DNA of 64,000 bases from Candidatus Defluviilinea gracilis. GTDB taxonomy: Bacteria > Chloroflexota > Anaerolineae > Anaerolineales > Villigracilaceae. Under the pieces are notes generated by a model. It was not told the origin of the DNA. It did not search any database and was given only the letters and a program-made list of their open reading frames with translations. This document shows, in pieces, positions 32,570 to 40,084 of the stretch. The translations under genes were made by a program, and so were the position numbers. The DNA lies in assembly GCA_016716235.1 (NCBI GenBank), contig JADJWS010000007.1, positions 310,001-374,000 on the forward strand, written 5' to 3'. Numbering within the stretch: the first letter of the stretch is position 1; each line of letters begins with the position of its first letter.

Positions 32570-34299
32570 TGCGCCTCCCCCTCTATCCCTGCTAGTTCCT
32601 TGGCAACAATCATTTCGCGGGCAAGTTCATCAAGCGAGATGGTTTGGATCCAACCTGCAAAGCTTGCTTTGACTTGCTCATTGACTTGCTGATCACTACC
32701 CGACTCGCGCTTCCGCTCAACAATTCGAATCGCCTCTTTGGCTTTCGCGTCAGGTGGAATCTCTGTATTGAATAACACTTGGTGTAACTCATGCAACTCG
32801 TACGCCGTTCCGCCGCTGATCGCGCCGTCGCGCGCGTATGTGATCAACTCGGTCAGGCGCGCATGAAGAACACTGAACTTGTCAGAGATGGAGCGGTCAA
32901 CTCCACTGCGCTTGCTCAGGATGATTGCCAGTCCGTTTTTGCCTTCCACGACTTTTGCATCTTTTTCCGCTTTCCGCACGAGTTGCAGAGCATTCGATAG
33001 CGGTTCCAGATGATGGACAATGACGATCCCAACAGACAGGGAAGGCTTGATTGTGCCGCCCTTTCCATCAGATATTGCATACTCTTCCATCAAGCTTCCA
33101 AAAGTGGACTGTAATTCATTAGCACAATCTAAAACCGAGGGTAAAGGCAGGTACGCTAACACATCGTCACCACCAGAATAAATCAGCACACCTTGAGTGC
33201 GCCCAACGATCTCTCTTGCATGTTGCACGAACCTTGCCAGTGATTGCGAAATATTTTGATGAGTTTCCATCCTTGTTTGCCCATCAATGATCTTGCCCAT
33301 AAAATCACCATCCGCGGCAAGCAAGGCGTAGTAGGCGGTAGGCGTGGCATTGCCTGCATATTTCTTTAACAGGTTTAGATAATCTGCCCGCTGTTCAGGT
33401 GTTAGTTTTTGAGTCGGAAATGCATCCTCGAACCGGCTTTCAAATACCAAGCCTTCCTCTGCGCCATCCAACGTGTCAGAATCAACGGGCAATTTGGCGC
33501 GGAGAGCCTCGATCAAAGTTTGAGCTTCCCCGTTTTTCTGGTTGAATTTTTCCACAAACGGCAACGCCGCCATATCTGATGTGCTCTTGAAGTTCGGAGT
33601 ACTGTCAAGCCTGCCAAGCCGCTTGAGCAAATCCACACCTGAGAGTTGCTCCCCGCGCCGCGCTCGATAGCGCGTGTATAAGTTTTTGGTTTTTTGTGTA
33701 CGAACGTCCTCTGTATCGTTTCTCTCCGCATATTCCGCTCTCGGAATAACCGACTCGCGCGCGCCATCTAAGGATGATTTAGGAGTGCCTGCCGACCATG
33801 TCGGTTGTTGAAAATTGCGGATAGTTTTTCGGGCTGCTAAAAACATTTCCGCCTTGTTGCGCGCTTCCGCATAGTTGCCTGCATTGGATTCTTCGAATGG
33901 AACGCTAACCCAATAGAATTCAAGCAAGTCGTCAACCTGCTGATTAGCCACTCCCTCATTGTAAGCACGACCATGAATGTGTGACTTGGCATCCGCCCAC
34001 AATTCTTGAAGGCGTGCACCTACTGCTGTGCGAACCCCTGTAGCAATTCGTTCAGGGTTATCCACAACAGCAATAACTTTATTCGGAGAACTGTACTGAC
34101 TTGCCGGTTCAAGTAGTCTGATGTCAGCAGGATGTGGAAAAACAAGCCAATCAAGAAAGCCAGAGTCCGCGATATTTTTCGCTGCGGCTTTTGATAATTC
34201 ACTTAACATCCATGAACCGTACCACAAGTCACGGCTACGACGGGCAGTGTTAATAAAATCCTGTACAGGACCGACTGAAAAAATAATTAGATGCTTCAT
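32566..34299 (-). CDS. cmr2: Cas10-family subunit Cmr2, cyclase palm without HD nuclease domain
   Basis: The 577-residue protein starts directly at IFSVGPVQDFINTARRSRDLWYGSW, the region that follows the HD domain in longer Cmr2 proteins, so the HD DNase is absent. The first palm carries LAADGDFMGK (Asp330, Asp332), and the second has an intact GGDD at residues 376-379. Cyclic oligoadenylate synthesis should therefore be possible. Signalling, not DNA cutting by HD, must be the main non-RNase output. The ATG overlaps a 32-codon ORF (TAATG) and follows GGGAGG. Confidence 0.94.
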   Translation of the reverse strand: MKHLIIFSVGPVQDFINTARRSRDLWYGSWMLSELSKAAAKNIADSGFLDWLVFPHPADIRLLEPASQYSSPNKVIAVVDNPERIATGVRTAVGARLQELWADAKSHIHGRAYNEGVANQQVDDLLEFYWVSVPFEESNAGNYAEARNKAEMFLAARKTIRNFQQPTWSAGTPKSSLDGARESVIPRAEYAERNDTEDVRTQKTKNLYTRYRARRGEQLSGVDLLKRLGRLDSTPNFKSTSDMAALPFVEKFNQKNGEAQTLIEALRAKLPVDSDTLDGAEEGLVFESRFEDAFPTQKLTPEQRADYLNLLKKYAGNATPTAYYALLAADGDFMGKIIDGQTRMETHQNISQSLARFVQHAREIVGRTQGVLIYSGGDDVLAYLPLPSVLDCANELQSTFGSLMEEYAISDGKGGTIKPSLSVGIVIVHHLEPLSNALQLVRKAEKDAKVVEGKNGLAIILSKRSGVDRSISDKFSVLHARLTELITYARDGAISGGTAYELHELHQVLFNTEIPPDAKAKEAIRIVERKRESGSDQQVNEQVKASFAGWIQTISLDELAREMIVAKELAGIEGEAQ

Positions 34300-34397
34300 T
34301 AATTATTATCCTCCCTGCCTGCCTTATGAAAGACACGCTCTGCTCCACCCAAATTCGCGTAGATCATCATTTCCAATTTGTTTGTGATCTTTGTCAT
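34299..34397 (-). CDS. 32-residue ORF translationally coupled to cmr2
   Basis: ATG at 34397 follows GGAG with 6-base spacing. The frame encodes MTKITNKLEMMIYANLGGAE and 12 further residues (many charged), and its TAA shares one base with the cmr2 start (TAATG). This is the first ORF of the cas operon. It could be a small protein or a leader peptide that controls cmr2 translation. No family is recognised. Confidence 0.5.
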   Translation of the reverse strand: MTKITNKLEMMIYANLGGAERVFHKAGREDNN

Positions 34398-34569
34398 ATT
34401 CTGCTCCGTTGAAAACCGATCAGAAGAGCGACTACAAAACCTGTGAATTTCCCACAAGCACAAGTTACATCGAAAATTATAAGGCGTCGCTAACAGAAAT
34501 GCAATACTTTTCAGGAAAAACGATTCATAGAATTAACCTCCCAGATTGGGCATCACTTTGGAAAGATGA

Positions 34570-34608
34570 TAGGATTCCCGCCATAAAATTCTGGCGGGAA
34601 TCCTATTT
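34570..34608. terminator. terminator-like hairpin upstream of the cas operon
   Basis: ATAGGATTCCCGCC and GGCGGGAATCCTAT form a perfect 14-base stem around ATAAAATTCT, with TTTT on the plus side and AAAATAGG on the other. It probably ends the small basic protein transcript so that it does not read into the cas operon. Confidence 0.7.
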
Positions 34609-34620
34609 TGAACGAACCCA

Positions 34621-34740
34621 TTAGCCAACACCAAACGGACTCTTCTGCTTCTTCTCCTTCTTCAACTTGCGTTTCTCCTTGATATTGCGCTTGGCTTTCT
34701 TCTTTTGTTCTTTACTGCCTTTATCGCGGTTGTGACTCAT
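34621..34740 (-). CDS. 39-residue lysine-rich small protein
   Basis: ATG at 34740 is preceded by AAAGGAGACC. The 39-residue product is strongly basic (MSHNRDKGSKEQKKKAKRNI, then a further Lys/Glu-rich helix ending SPFGVG). Short Lys-rich helical proteins like this are common and unannotated in many bacteria; nucleic-acid binding is plausible but unproven. A hairpin terminator follows at 34570-34608. The start region lies beside a GC-rich palindrome at 34760-34812. Confidence 0.65.
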   Translation of the reverse strand: MSHNRDKGSKEQKKKAKRNIKEKRKLKKEKKQKSPFGVG

Positions 34741-34759
34741 GGTGGTCTCCTTTCGACCC

Positions 34760-34812
34760 CCCTCCCAGCCTCCCCCAAATCCGACTGGGGTTCGTCGGAT
34801 TTGGGGGAGGTG
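34760..34812. repeat. GC-rich palindrome between exporter and small-protein genes
   Basis: CCTCCCCCAAATCCGAC and GTCGGATTTGGGGGAGG are perfect inverted arms around TGGGGTTC. It could end the exporter operon and resembles the REP-type elements elsewhere in the window. Confidence 0.75.
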
Positions 34813-34838
34813 CCCGATAGGGCGGTGGGGATTGGGTC

Positions 34839-36713
34839 TTAATCCGCCGCCATCGCCTCCCCCGAAATCTCCGAGGTCTGAGAGACCTCGGAGATTTGCG
34901 CCCCGACAGCCTCCGTAAACCCATACTGCTCCTCCAACTCGTGCCTGAACTGTTGCGTGTACAGGCGGTAATAATGTCCGCGCTGTTTGAGCAAATCAGC
35001 GTGCGAGCCTTGCTCGGCGATTTTTCCATTTTCGATCACCACGATTCGATTCGCCTTGCGGATGGTCGAGAGGCGGTGCGCGATGACGAACGACGTGCGT
35101 CCGCGCATCAACGCTTCCATGCCGCGCTGGATCAACGCCTCGGTGAGCGTATCCACGCTGGAGGTGGCTTCGTCCATGATGAAGAGTTCGGGGCGGGCAA
35201 GCACGGCTCGCGCCAGACTGATCAACTGTTTCTGCCCAACGGAGAGCAAATTGCCGCCTTCGCCCACGTTGTGGTCGTAGCCTTTTTCTAACGTCACGAT
35301 GAAATCATGCGCGCCCGCAATTTTCGCGGCGTCGGTCACTTCTTCATCGGTCGCGTTCAATCGTCCATAGCAGATGTTGTCGCGCACACTGCCCGAGAAG
35401 AGATGCGGCGTCTGCAACACGATCCCGATGCGGCTGTGGATCGAAGCGAGCGTGTAATCCATGTAATCCCGCCCGTTGATGCGGATCGTCCCTTTGCGCG
35501 GCTCGTAGAAGCGGCACAGCAGATTCACGATCGTGGACTTTCCTCCGCCCGTCGGACCGACGAGCGCGATCATCTCGCCCGCTCTCACCTTCAGCGAGAA
35601 GTCGGTGAGGACGGGCTTGCGTTCTTCGTAGAAGAAATCCACGCCCTCGAATTCGATCTCGCCCATCAGCGTTTGCGCCTCGACCGCGTCGCTTCTATCG
35701 TGGACTTCGGGCGGGGTATCTATCAACTTGAAGATTCTCTCCGCCGAGGCGATGGAGTGCTGCATCTCCGCGTAGACGCGCGCCAAGTCCTGCACGGGCC
35801 ACATCATGAACGTGAGATACGACACGAAGGCTTGAATCCCGCCGATGGTCATCGCGCCGACGGTGATCTGTTGTCCGCCGTAGCCGACGATGAGTCCCAG
35901 CGCGAGCGCGGCGATGATCTGCACGGTGGGGAGGAAGAGCGCTGAGAGCCACGCGGCCCGATACGACGATCGGTACATCGTCGTGGTCAACTCTTGAAAT
36001 TCTTTCGTGTTCTCGTCTTCGCGCAAGAGAGCCTTCACCACGCGCACGCCTTGAAAGTTTTCGTTGAACGCGCCCGTGATCTTCGAGTTCGTGCGCCGCG
36101 ACACGCGATACTCCACCAAAATGAACTGACGGAACTTGATCGCGATGAAGATCATCAACGGGATGATGGTGAACACGATCAACGCCAGTTTCCAGTTGAT
36201 GATCGCCATGAAGATCAGCGATGTGACGATGTTCATCACCGCCCACGTCGAATCCACGATGCCCCAACTGACGAGGTCCGAGACGCGCCCCGTGTCCGAT
36301 GTGACGCGCGCGATGAGGCGTCCCACCGAGTTCTGCGAGTAATACGAAAGCGACAGTTGCTGCAAATGATTGAACAGCATTCGGCGTAAGTCGTATTGCA
36401 CGCGTTCGCCCATCACGCCCGCGAGGTAGATGAACGTGAACACCGTGCACGCCTGAAACAAAATGATCGAGCCGTAGATCCACGCGATGCGCGTCAATGC
36501 GGCGGTATTCTCCAAGCGGATACCCGTATCCACGATCTCCTTGTTCAGGTATGTGAAGTACGCATCCGTCGAGGACGTCGCCGCGATGGTGATAAAAAAC
36601 CCGACCACCCATTTCCAATGCGGGCGAAGCAGACTCGCAATCCGCTTGAACACGGGCATGGTGAGCTGTGATGTGAATTCTTCTTCTTCAATTTCAATTA
36701 ATTCTTCGCTCAT
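34839..36713 (-). CDS. ABC exporter half-transporter (MsbA/LmrA type), second of a pair
   Basis: The 624-residue protein has six membrane segments and a fused ATPase. The ATPase has Walker A GPTGGGKST, LLSVGQKQL at the signature position (SVGQ, not the usual SGGQ), Walker B ELFIMDEATSSVD and the H-loop AHRLSTI. Such variants occur in one subunit of heterodimeric exporters. ATG at 36713 follows GGAGAAATATC. The end (SEVSQTSEISGE) is translated from a perfect palindrome. Together with the next gene it should form a heterodimeric drug or lipid exporter. Confidence 0.9.
   Translation of the reverse strand: MSEELIEIEEEEFTSQLTMPVFKRIASLLRPHWKWVVGFFITIAATSSTDAYFTYLNKEIVDTGIRLENTAALTRIAWIYGSIILFQACTVFTFIYLAGVMGERVQYDLRRMLFNHLQQLSLSYYSQNSVGRLIARVTSDTGRVSDLVSWGIVDSTWAVMNIVTSLIFMAIINWKLALIVFTIIPLMIFIAIKFRQFILVEYRVSRRTNSKITGAFNENFQGVRVVKALLREDENTKEFQELTTTMYRSSYRAAWLSALFLPTVQIIAALALGLIVGYGGQQITVGAMTIGGIQAFVSYLTFMMWPVQDLARVYAEMQHSIASAERIFKLIDTPPEVHDRSDAVEAQTLMGEIEFEGVDFFYEERKPVLTDFSLKVRAGEMIALVGPTGGGKSTIVNLLCRFYEPRKGTIRINGRDYMDYTLASIHSRIGIVLQTPHLFSGSVRDNICYGRLNATDEEVTDAAKIAGAHDFIVTLEKGYDHNVGEGGNLLSVGQKQLISLARAVLARPELFIMDEATSSVDTLTEALIQRGMEALMRGRTSFVIAHRLSTIRKANRIVVIENGKIAEQGSHADLLKQRGHYYRLYTQQFRHELEEQYGFTEAVGAQISEVSQTSEISGEAMAAD
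34864..34898. repeat. palindrome translated as the exporter C-terminus
   Basis: AAATCTCCGAGGTCT and AGACCTCGGAGATTT are perfect inverted arms separated by three bases. The stretch lies inside the last 20 codons of the exporter gene and encodes an extra tail not needed for the ATPase fold. Confidence 0.8.
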
Positions 36714-36733
36714 GATATTTCTCCGTTACATCT

Positions 36734-36912
36734 GGTGGTCATGTACGCGCCTTCCGCGCTGAGCGGAGTGGCGCGTGATGTTCGCGCCACGCAGTCGAAG
36801 CGCCGCCGTATCGAGACCACACCTCTTGTTTTCATGTGATCATCTGCTTACATGTTGCCTGCTGGTTTCGATACGACCTTCGCAACGAACGCTCAGGTCT
36901 ACTCAACCAGCG
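36734..36912. repeat. family B and C composite between the exporter genes
   Basis: CTGGTGGTCATGTACGCGCC, a CGCGCTGAGCGGAGTGGCGCG hairpin (family C part), and GTATCGAGACCACA form one half. GCTGGTTTCGATACGACC to CTACTCAACCAGCGAG form the other. It occupies the whole gap between the two exporter genes. Confidence 0.75.
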
Positions 36913-36916
36913 AGAT

Positions 36917-38752
36917 TTAGTTGATTCGAGAAATTTCTAATTCCAATTCTTCATCTATCCTTGTTTGGATATCGTAGATTCTCCGATACATTCCATCTTG
37001 CTGAGAAAGCAACTCCTCATGCGTTCCCATCTGAATCACCTCACCTTTATCCAACACAAGGATCAAGTCGGCGACCATCACAGATTGAATGCGGTGTGCG
37101 ATGATGAACGTGGTGCGGTTCTGCATCAGCCCGTTCAATGCGCCGCGGATCTCCGCTTCGGTCTCGGGGTCCACGCTGGAGGTCGAGTCGTCCAAAATCA
37201 AAATGCGCGGATTCTTCAACAGCGTGCGCGCGATGGTCGTGCGTTGCTTTTGTCCGCCAGAGAGGGTCACGCCTTTCTCACCGACGATGGTTTTGTAGCC
37301 ATCGGGGAACGTCATAATCACATCATGGATCGCGGCGGCTTTCGCGGCGCGTTCCACTTCCTCATCTGAAACGTCGCGCCCAACTCCGTACGTGATGTTC
37401 TCGCGGATCGAACGGCTGAACAGGAACGGCTCCTGCTCCACGATGCCGATCTGCCTCCGCAAGAACGAGCGCGAGTAATCTTTCAACTCCACGCCATCGA
37501 GCAGGATTCGTCCGCCCGTGTATTCGTGGAAGCGGGGGAGCAGATTCACCAGCGACGTTTTGCCCGATCCCGTTGACCCAAGCAACGCCACCGCCTGCCC
37601 AGGCTTCACGTGGAAGGAAATATCTTTCAGCGCGTTGGATTTTCCATCCGAGTACATGAATGAGACATTCTCGAAGACAAGATCGCCTCTTACTGGACCT
37701 TCGGGCTGGTACGCCCCATCGTGGAGCGGTTCGCGCGTCTGCTTCACCACATCCATGAGGCGACCGTACGAGACAAGTCCCGTTGAGGCTGAGACGATGA
37801 TGCGCCCCAAGTTGCGGATGGGCCAGATCAGCCACACGACCAAGCCGACATACGCGATGTACATGCCGACGGTGATCTCTCCGCGGATCGCCATGTTGGC
37901 GGCGTAGATGAACCCGAACAGCATTTGAAATCCAAGCACGATATCCGAGAGGGGCCAGAACATCGAGTGCATGAACAGCAAAATTTTGCCCTTCAAGAAC
38001 TTGCCCCAGTTGTCCTTCTCGAATTTTGATTTTTCATACTCCTGCCGCGCAAACGCTTTGACCACGCGCACGCCCGTTAGATTCTCTTGCAGGGTGGTGG
38101 AGAGGATCGCCTCTTGCGCTTGATATTCTTCGTAGGCTTTTGTCACCCGCTTGAAGAACCACAGCGAGACGAGCAGGATGAACGGAATCACCACCACTGA
38201 GACCAATCCCAACTTCACGTTGAGATTCAGAATCGCGATGAAGTTGATCACGAACAGCAAGACGATCCGTCCCACGCCGATGCCTTGCTCGCTGAAGAAG
38301 CGGCGCAGCGCGTCCACGTCTGAGGTGACGCGTTCGATCAGGTCGCCTGTCGGCGTGGTGGCGTGATACGAAAAACTCAATCGCTGGATGTGATCGAAGA
38401 GGAAGTCCCTCAGGCGGCGCGTGATTCCTTCGGCGGTGTAGGCGGCTAAACGTCCCGAAATGAACGAGGCGCTTCCTTCCACCAGCGCGAGCGCGACGAA
38501 TCCGCCCGCGATCCAAAGCGAAGTCGTGATGAGGCTTCCGCCGATGAAATTCTGTTGGGTCAATACATCGTCGGCAAAATAGCGGAGCAAAATGTACGTG
38601 TACGTTTTCGACAACGCCGAGATTGCAAGCGCGGCGGTCGCGCCGAGATACGGCATGCGGTAATCCACCATCATGCGCCAAAGCCCCTTGAGGCGGTTTT
38701 CATGCACGGTGTTGCGGAAGTCGAAGGTAATTGCGGGTTCGATTGTAGTCAT
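36917..38752 (-). CDS. ABC exporter half-transporter, first of a pair
   Basis: The 611-residue protein has six membrane segments and an ATPase with Walker A GSTGSGKTS, signature LSGGQKQRT, Walker B ILILDDSTSSVD (Asp in place of the catalytic Glu) and H-loop AHRIQSV. The DD instead of DE after Walker B suggests that this subunit has the degenerate site of a heterodimer. ATG 38752 follows GGAG; the in-frame TTG at 38764 is less likely. The partner gene follows after a repeat-filled gap. Confidence 0.9.
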   Translation of the reverse strand: MTTIEPAITFDFRNTVHENRLKGLWRMMVDYRMPYLGATAALAISALSKTYTYILLRYFADDVLTQQNFIGGSLITTSLWIAGGFVALALVEGSASFISGRLAAYTAEGITRRLRDFLFDHIQRLSFSYHATTPTGDLIERVTSDVDALRRFFSEQGIGVGRIVLLFVINFIAILNLNVKLGLVSVVVIPFILLVSLWFFKRVTKAYEEYQAQEAILSTTLQENLTGVRVVKAFARQEYEKSKFEKDNWGKFLKGKILLFMHSMFWPLSDIVLGFQMLFGFIYAANMAIRGEITVGMYIAYVGLVVWLIWPIRNLGRIIVSASTGLVSYGRLMDVVKQTREPLHDGAYQPEGPVRGDLVFENVSFMYSDGKSNALKDISFHVKPGQAVALLGSTGSGKTSLVNLLPRFHEYTGGRILLDGVELKDYSRSFLRRQIGIVEQEPFLFSRSIRENITYGVGRDVSDEEVERAAKAAAIHDVIMTFPDGYKTIVGEKGVTLSGGQKQRTTIARTLLKNPRILILDDSTSSVDPETEAEIRGALNGLMQNRTTFIIAHRIQSVMVADLILVLDKGEVIQMGTHEELLSQQDGMYRRIYDIQTRIDEELELEISRIN

Positions 38753-38768
38753 TGCATTCTCCAATTAT

Positions 38769-38822
38769 TGTGTAGATGGCGCTCTCTTGCGCCATCGGCG
38801 TTAGAGAACGCCTCCTACACAA
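38769..38822. repeat. double hairpin element upstream of exporter operon
   Basis: TGTGTAGATGGCGC ... GCGCCATCGGCG followed by GGCGTTAGAGAACGCC and TCCTACACA make nested inverted repeats. A related stretch is at about 11747-11800. Confidence 0.65.
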
Positions 38823-38838
38823 AGCAAAATTAAACAAA

Positions 38839-38866
38839 AAGGCTGTGACGAGTACGCCACAGCCTG
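38839..38866 (-). terminator. rho-independent terminator of the second micro-ORF
   Basis: On the minus strand AGGCTGTGGCG pairs with the CACAGCCT arm (loop TACTCGT), followed by TTTTTGTTT. Confidence 0.8.
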
Positions 38867-38886
38867 AAACGACAGGGAGGTCTGAC

Positions 38887-38970
38887 CTAACGGTCACGAG
38901 GCGCACTACGAGAAGGTACGAATCCAGTGTCAACTGGAACAAAGGGGGTCATGCTGATCAACGTGGACAT
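38887..38970 (-). CDS. 27-residue micro-ORF with own promoter, operator-like palindrome and terminator
   Basis: ATG at 38970 follows AAGAAAGGAGCGC. The frame encodes MSTLISMTPFVPVDTG and 11 more residues ending in APRDR, stopping at TAG 38887-38889. A TTGACA/TAAACT promoter lies at 39027-39056, a perfect 18-base palindrome at 39001-39018, and a terminator at 38839-38866. The build matches the unit at 8803-8995 with unrelated peptide sequence. The tight packing argues for a real small gene or an RNA gene. Confidence 0.5.
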   Translation of the reverse strand: MSTLISMTPFVPVDTGFVPSRSAPRDR

Positions 38971-39000
38971 TCGTGCGCGCTCCTTTCTTGAGATTTGTGT

Positions 39001-39018
39001 GTCAAACTTAAGTTTGAC
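39001..39018. promoter_or_regulatory. operator-like perfect palindrome
   Basis: GTCAAACTTAAGTTTGAC is a perfect 18-base palindrome placed just after the -10 box of the micro-ORF promoter, where a repressor would block transcription. Confidence 0.6.
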
Positions 39019-39026
39019 GTACGGCG

Positions 39027-39056
39027 AGTTTACACCTCGCACGCGAAAAGTGTCAA
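39027..39056 (-). promoter_or_regulatory. sigma70-type promoter for the 27-residue micro-ORF
   Basis: On the minus strand TTGACA (39056-39051) and TAAACT (39032-39027) are 18 bases apart. The -10 box is identical to that of the other micro-ORF unit at 8826. Confidence 0.65.
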
Positions 39057-39070
39057 GGCTTATAATAAAA

Positions 39071-39154
39071 ATGTCGTTGCGAGGAGCGCTCTTGTTCTTT
39101 GCGACGAAGCAATCTCCTGTATCGAGAGGGTTGCTTCGCTTCGCTCGCAATGAC
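39071..39154. repeat. family A element upstream of the aminotransferase gene
   Basis: TGTCGTTGCGAGGAGCGC and TCGCTCGCAATGACAT form the inverted ends, with GACGAAGCAATCTCC inside. It ends 11 bases before the aminotransferase start, the same close spacing seen in the cas genes. Confidence 0.85.
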
Positions 39155-39165
39155 ATGGATGCGAT

Positions 39166-40053
39166 ATGACCCGCACATGGAAGATCACCAAAACAAAACT
39201 GGATGAACTCCGCTTCGACGACAACTCCTCGCTCGACGCGGCGACGCGGCAATTGCCCGACGGCTACTATTCGACATTCCGCACGTTCGACTCGTGCACG
39301 CGCGTCATCGGACTCTCCGCCCATTTGAAGCGACTCCCACATGCAGACGCTTCATTTCTACGGGGTTGCCTGACTCAGTTGCTTCGACCTTATCGTGCGG
39401 ACGAAGCGCGCGTCCGCGTGATGGAGACGAAGCGCGGAGAGTTTTACATCTCCATCGAGCCGCTCAAACTTCTGCCGCGTGAAGTCTACGAGAAAGGTGT
39501 ACGAGTCGAAACGACGACGCTTCATCGTAACGATCCGCGCACAAAGTCAACGGCGTTCATCTCCGCCAGCGACGGGGAACGGAAACACATTGCACAAGAG
39601 GGAATCTTCGAGGCGCTGTTGGTGAAGAATGGAAGGATATTGGAGGGGATGACGAGTAATTTTTTCTACATCTTCCGTCCTGAGCGGAACGAGGAGCGTT
39701 TGTTGCGACGAGTGCAGTCGAAGGACGCTTCGACTGCGGGACTGACAAGCATCAGTCCCTCCGCTCAGCGCGGAATAATTTACACCGCCCAACGCGGCAT
39801 CCTCCTCGGCGTCACGCGGACGATGGTCATCCGCGCGGCGCGGGGGAGGGGGCTGGGGGTGAGATTCCGCTCGCTGAGGCTGGACCAGCTGTCCCGTGTG
39901 AAAGAAGCGTTCATCACATCCAGTTCGCGCGGCATTGTGCCAGTCATCCATATTGACGATGTGATAGTGGGGCAGGGGAGTCCAGGAAAGGTGACGAGGA
40001 TGTTGATGTCGGCTTATGATGAATATGTTTTGAAACATGCGGAAGTAATTTAG
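39166..40053 (+). CDS. class IV aminotransferase (branched-chain / aminodeoxychorismate lyase type)
   Basis: The fold-type IV PLP family is shown by the LEGMTSNFF motif and GVTR followed by a C-terminal GIVPVIHIDD region. The family covers branched-chain aminotransferases, D-amino-acid transaminase and 4-amino-4-deoxychorismate lyase; which one cannot be told. Between SNFFYIF and IIYTAQRGILL, where relatives have only a few residues, there are about 32 extra residues (starting RPERNEERLLRR) translated from a family C repeat. The insert lies in a surface loop region after the PLP-site motif, so the enzyme may still work. Confidence 0.8.
   Translation: MTRTWKITKTKLDELRFDDNSSLDAATRQLPDGYYSTFRTFDSCTRVIGLSAHLKRLPHADASFLRGCLTQLLRPYRADEARVRVMETKRGEFYISIEPLKLLPREVYEKGVRVETTTLHRNDPRTKSTAFISASDGERKHIAQEGIFEALLVKNGRILEGMTSNFFYIFRPERNEERLLRRVQSKDASTAGLTSISPSAQRGIIYTAQRGILLGVTRTMVIRAARGRGLGVRFRSLRLDQLSRVKEAFITSSSRGIVPVIHIDDVIVGQGSPGKVTRMLMSAYDEYVLKHAEVI
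39677..39774 (+). repeat. family C element inside the aminotransferase gene
   Basis: CGTCCTGAGCGGAACGAGG begins the insert and CCCTCCGCTCAGCGCGGA ends it; the core GTCGAAGGACGCTTCGAC is itself palindromic. The reading frame is kept. Confidence 0.85.
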
Positions 40054-40084
40054 GTGACAGTCACTTTTAAAGTGACTGTCACCT
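40052..40084. terminator. hairpin between convergent aminotransferase and MATE genes
   Basis: AGGTGACAGTCACTTTTAAAGTGACTGTCACCT is a nearly perfect palindrome. The same element sits beside the CRISPR array at 20380. Confidence 0.75.

Noticed and set aside
34391..34624. 77-codon plus-strand frame between the cas operon and the small basic protein
   Set aside because: It overlaps the 32-codon ORF on the other strand and runs through a terminator hairpin; no ribosome site.
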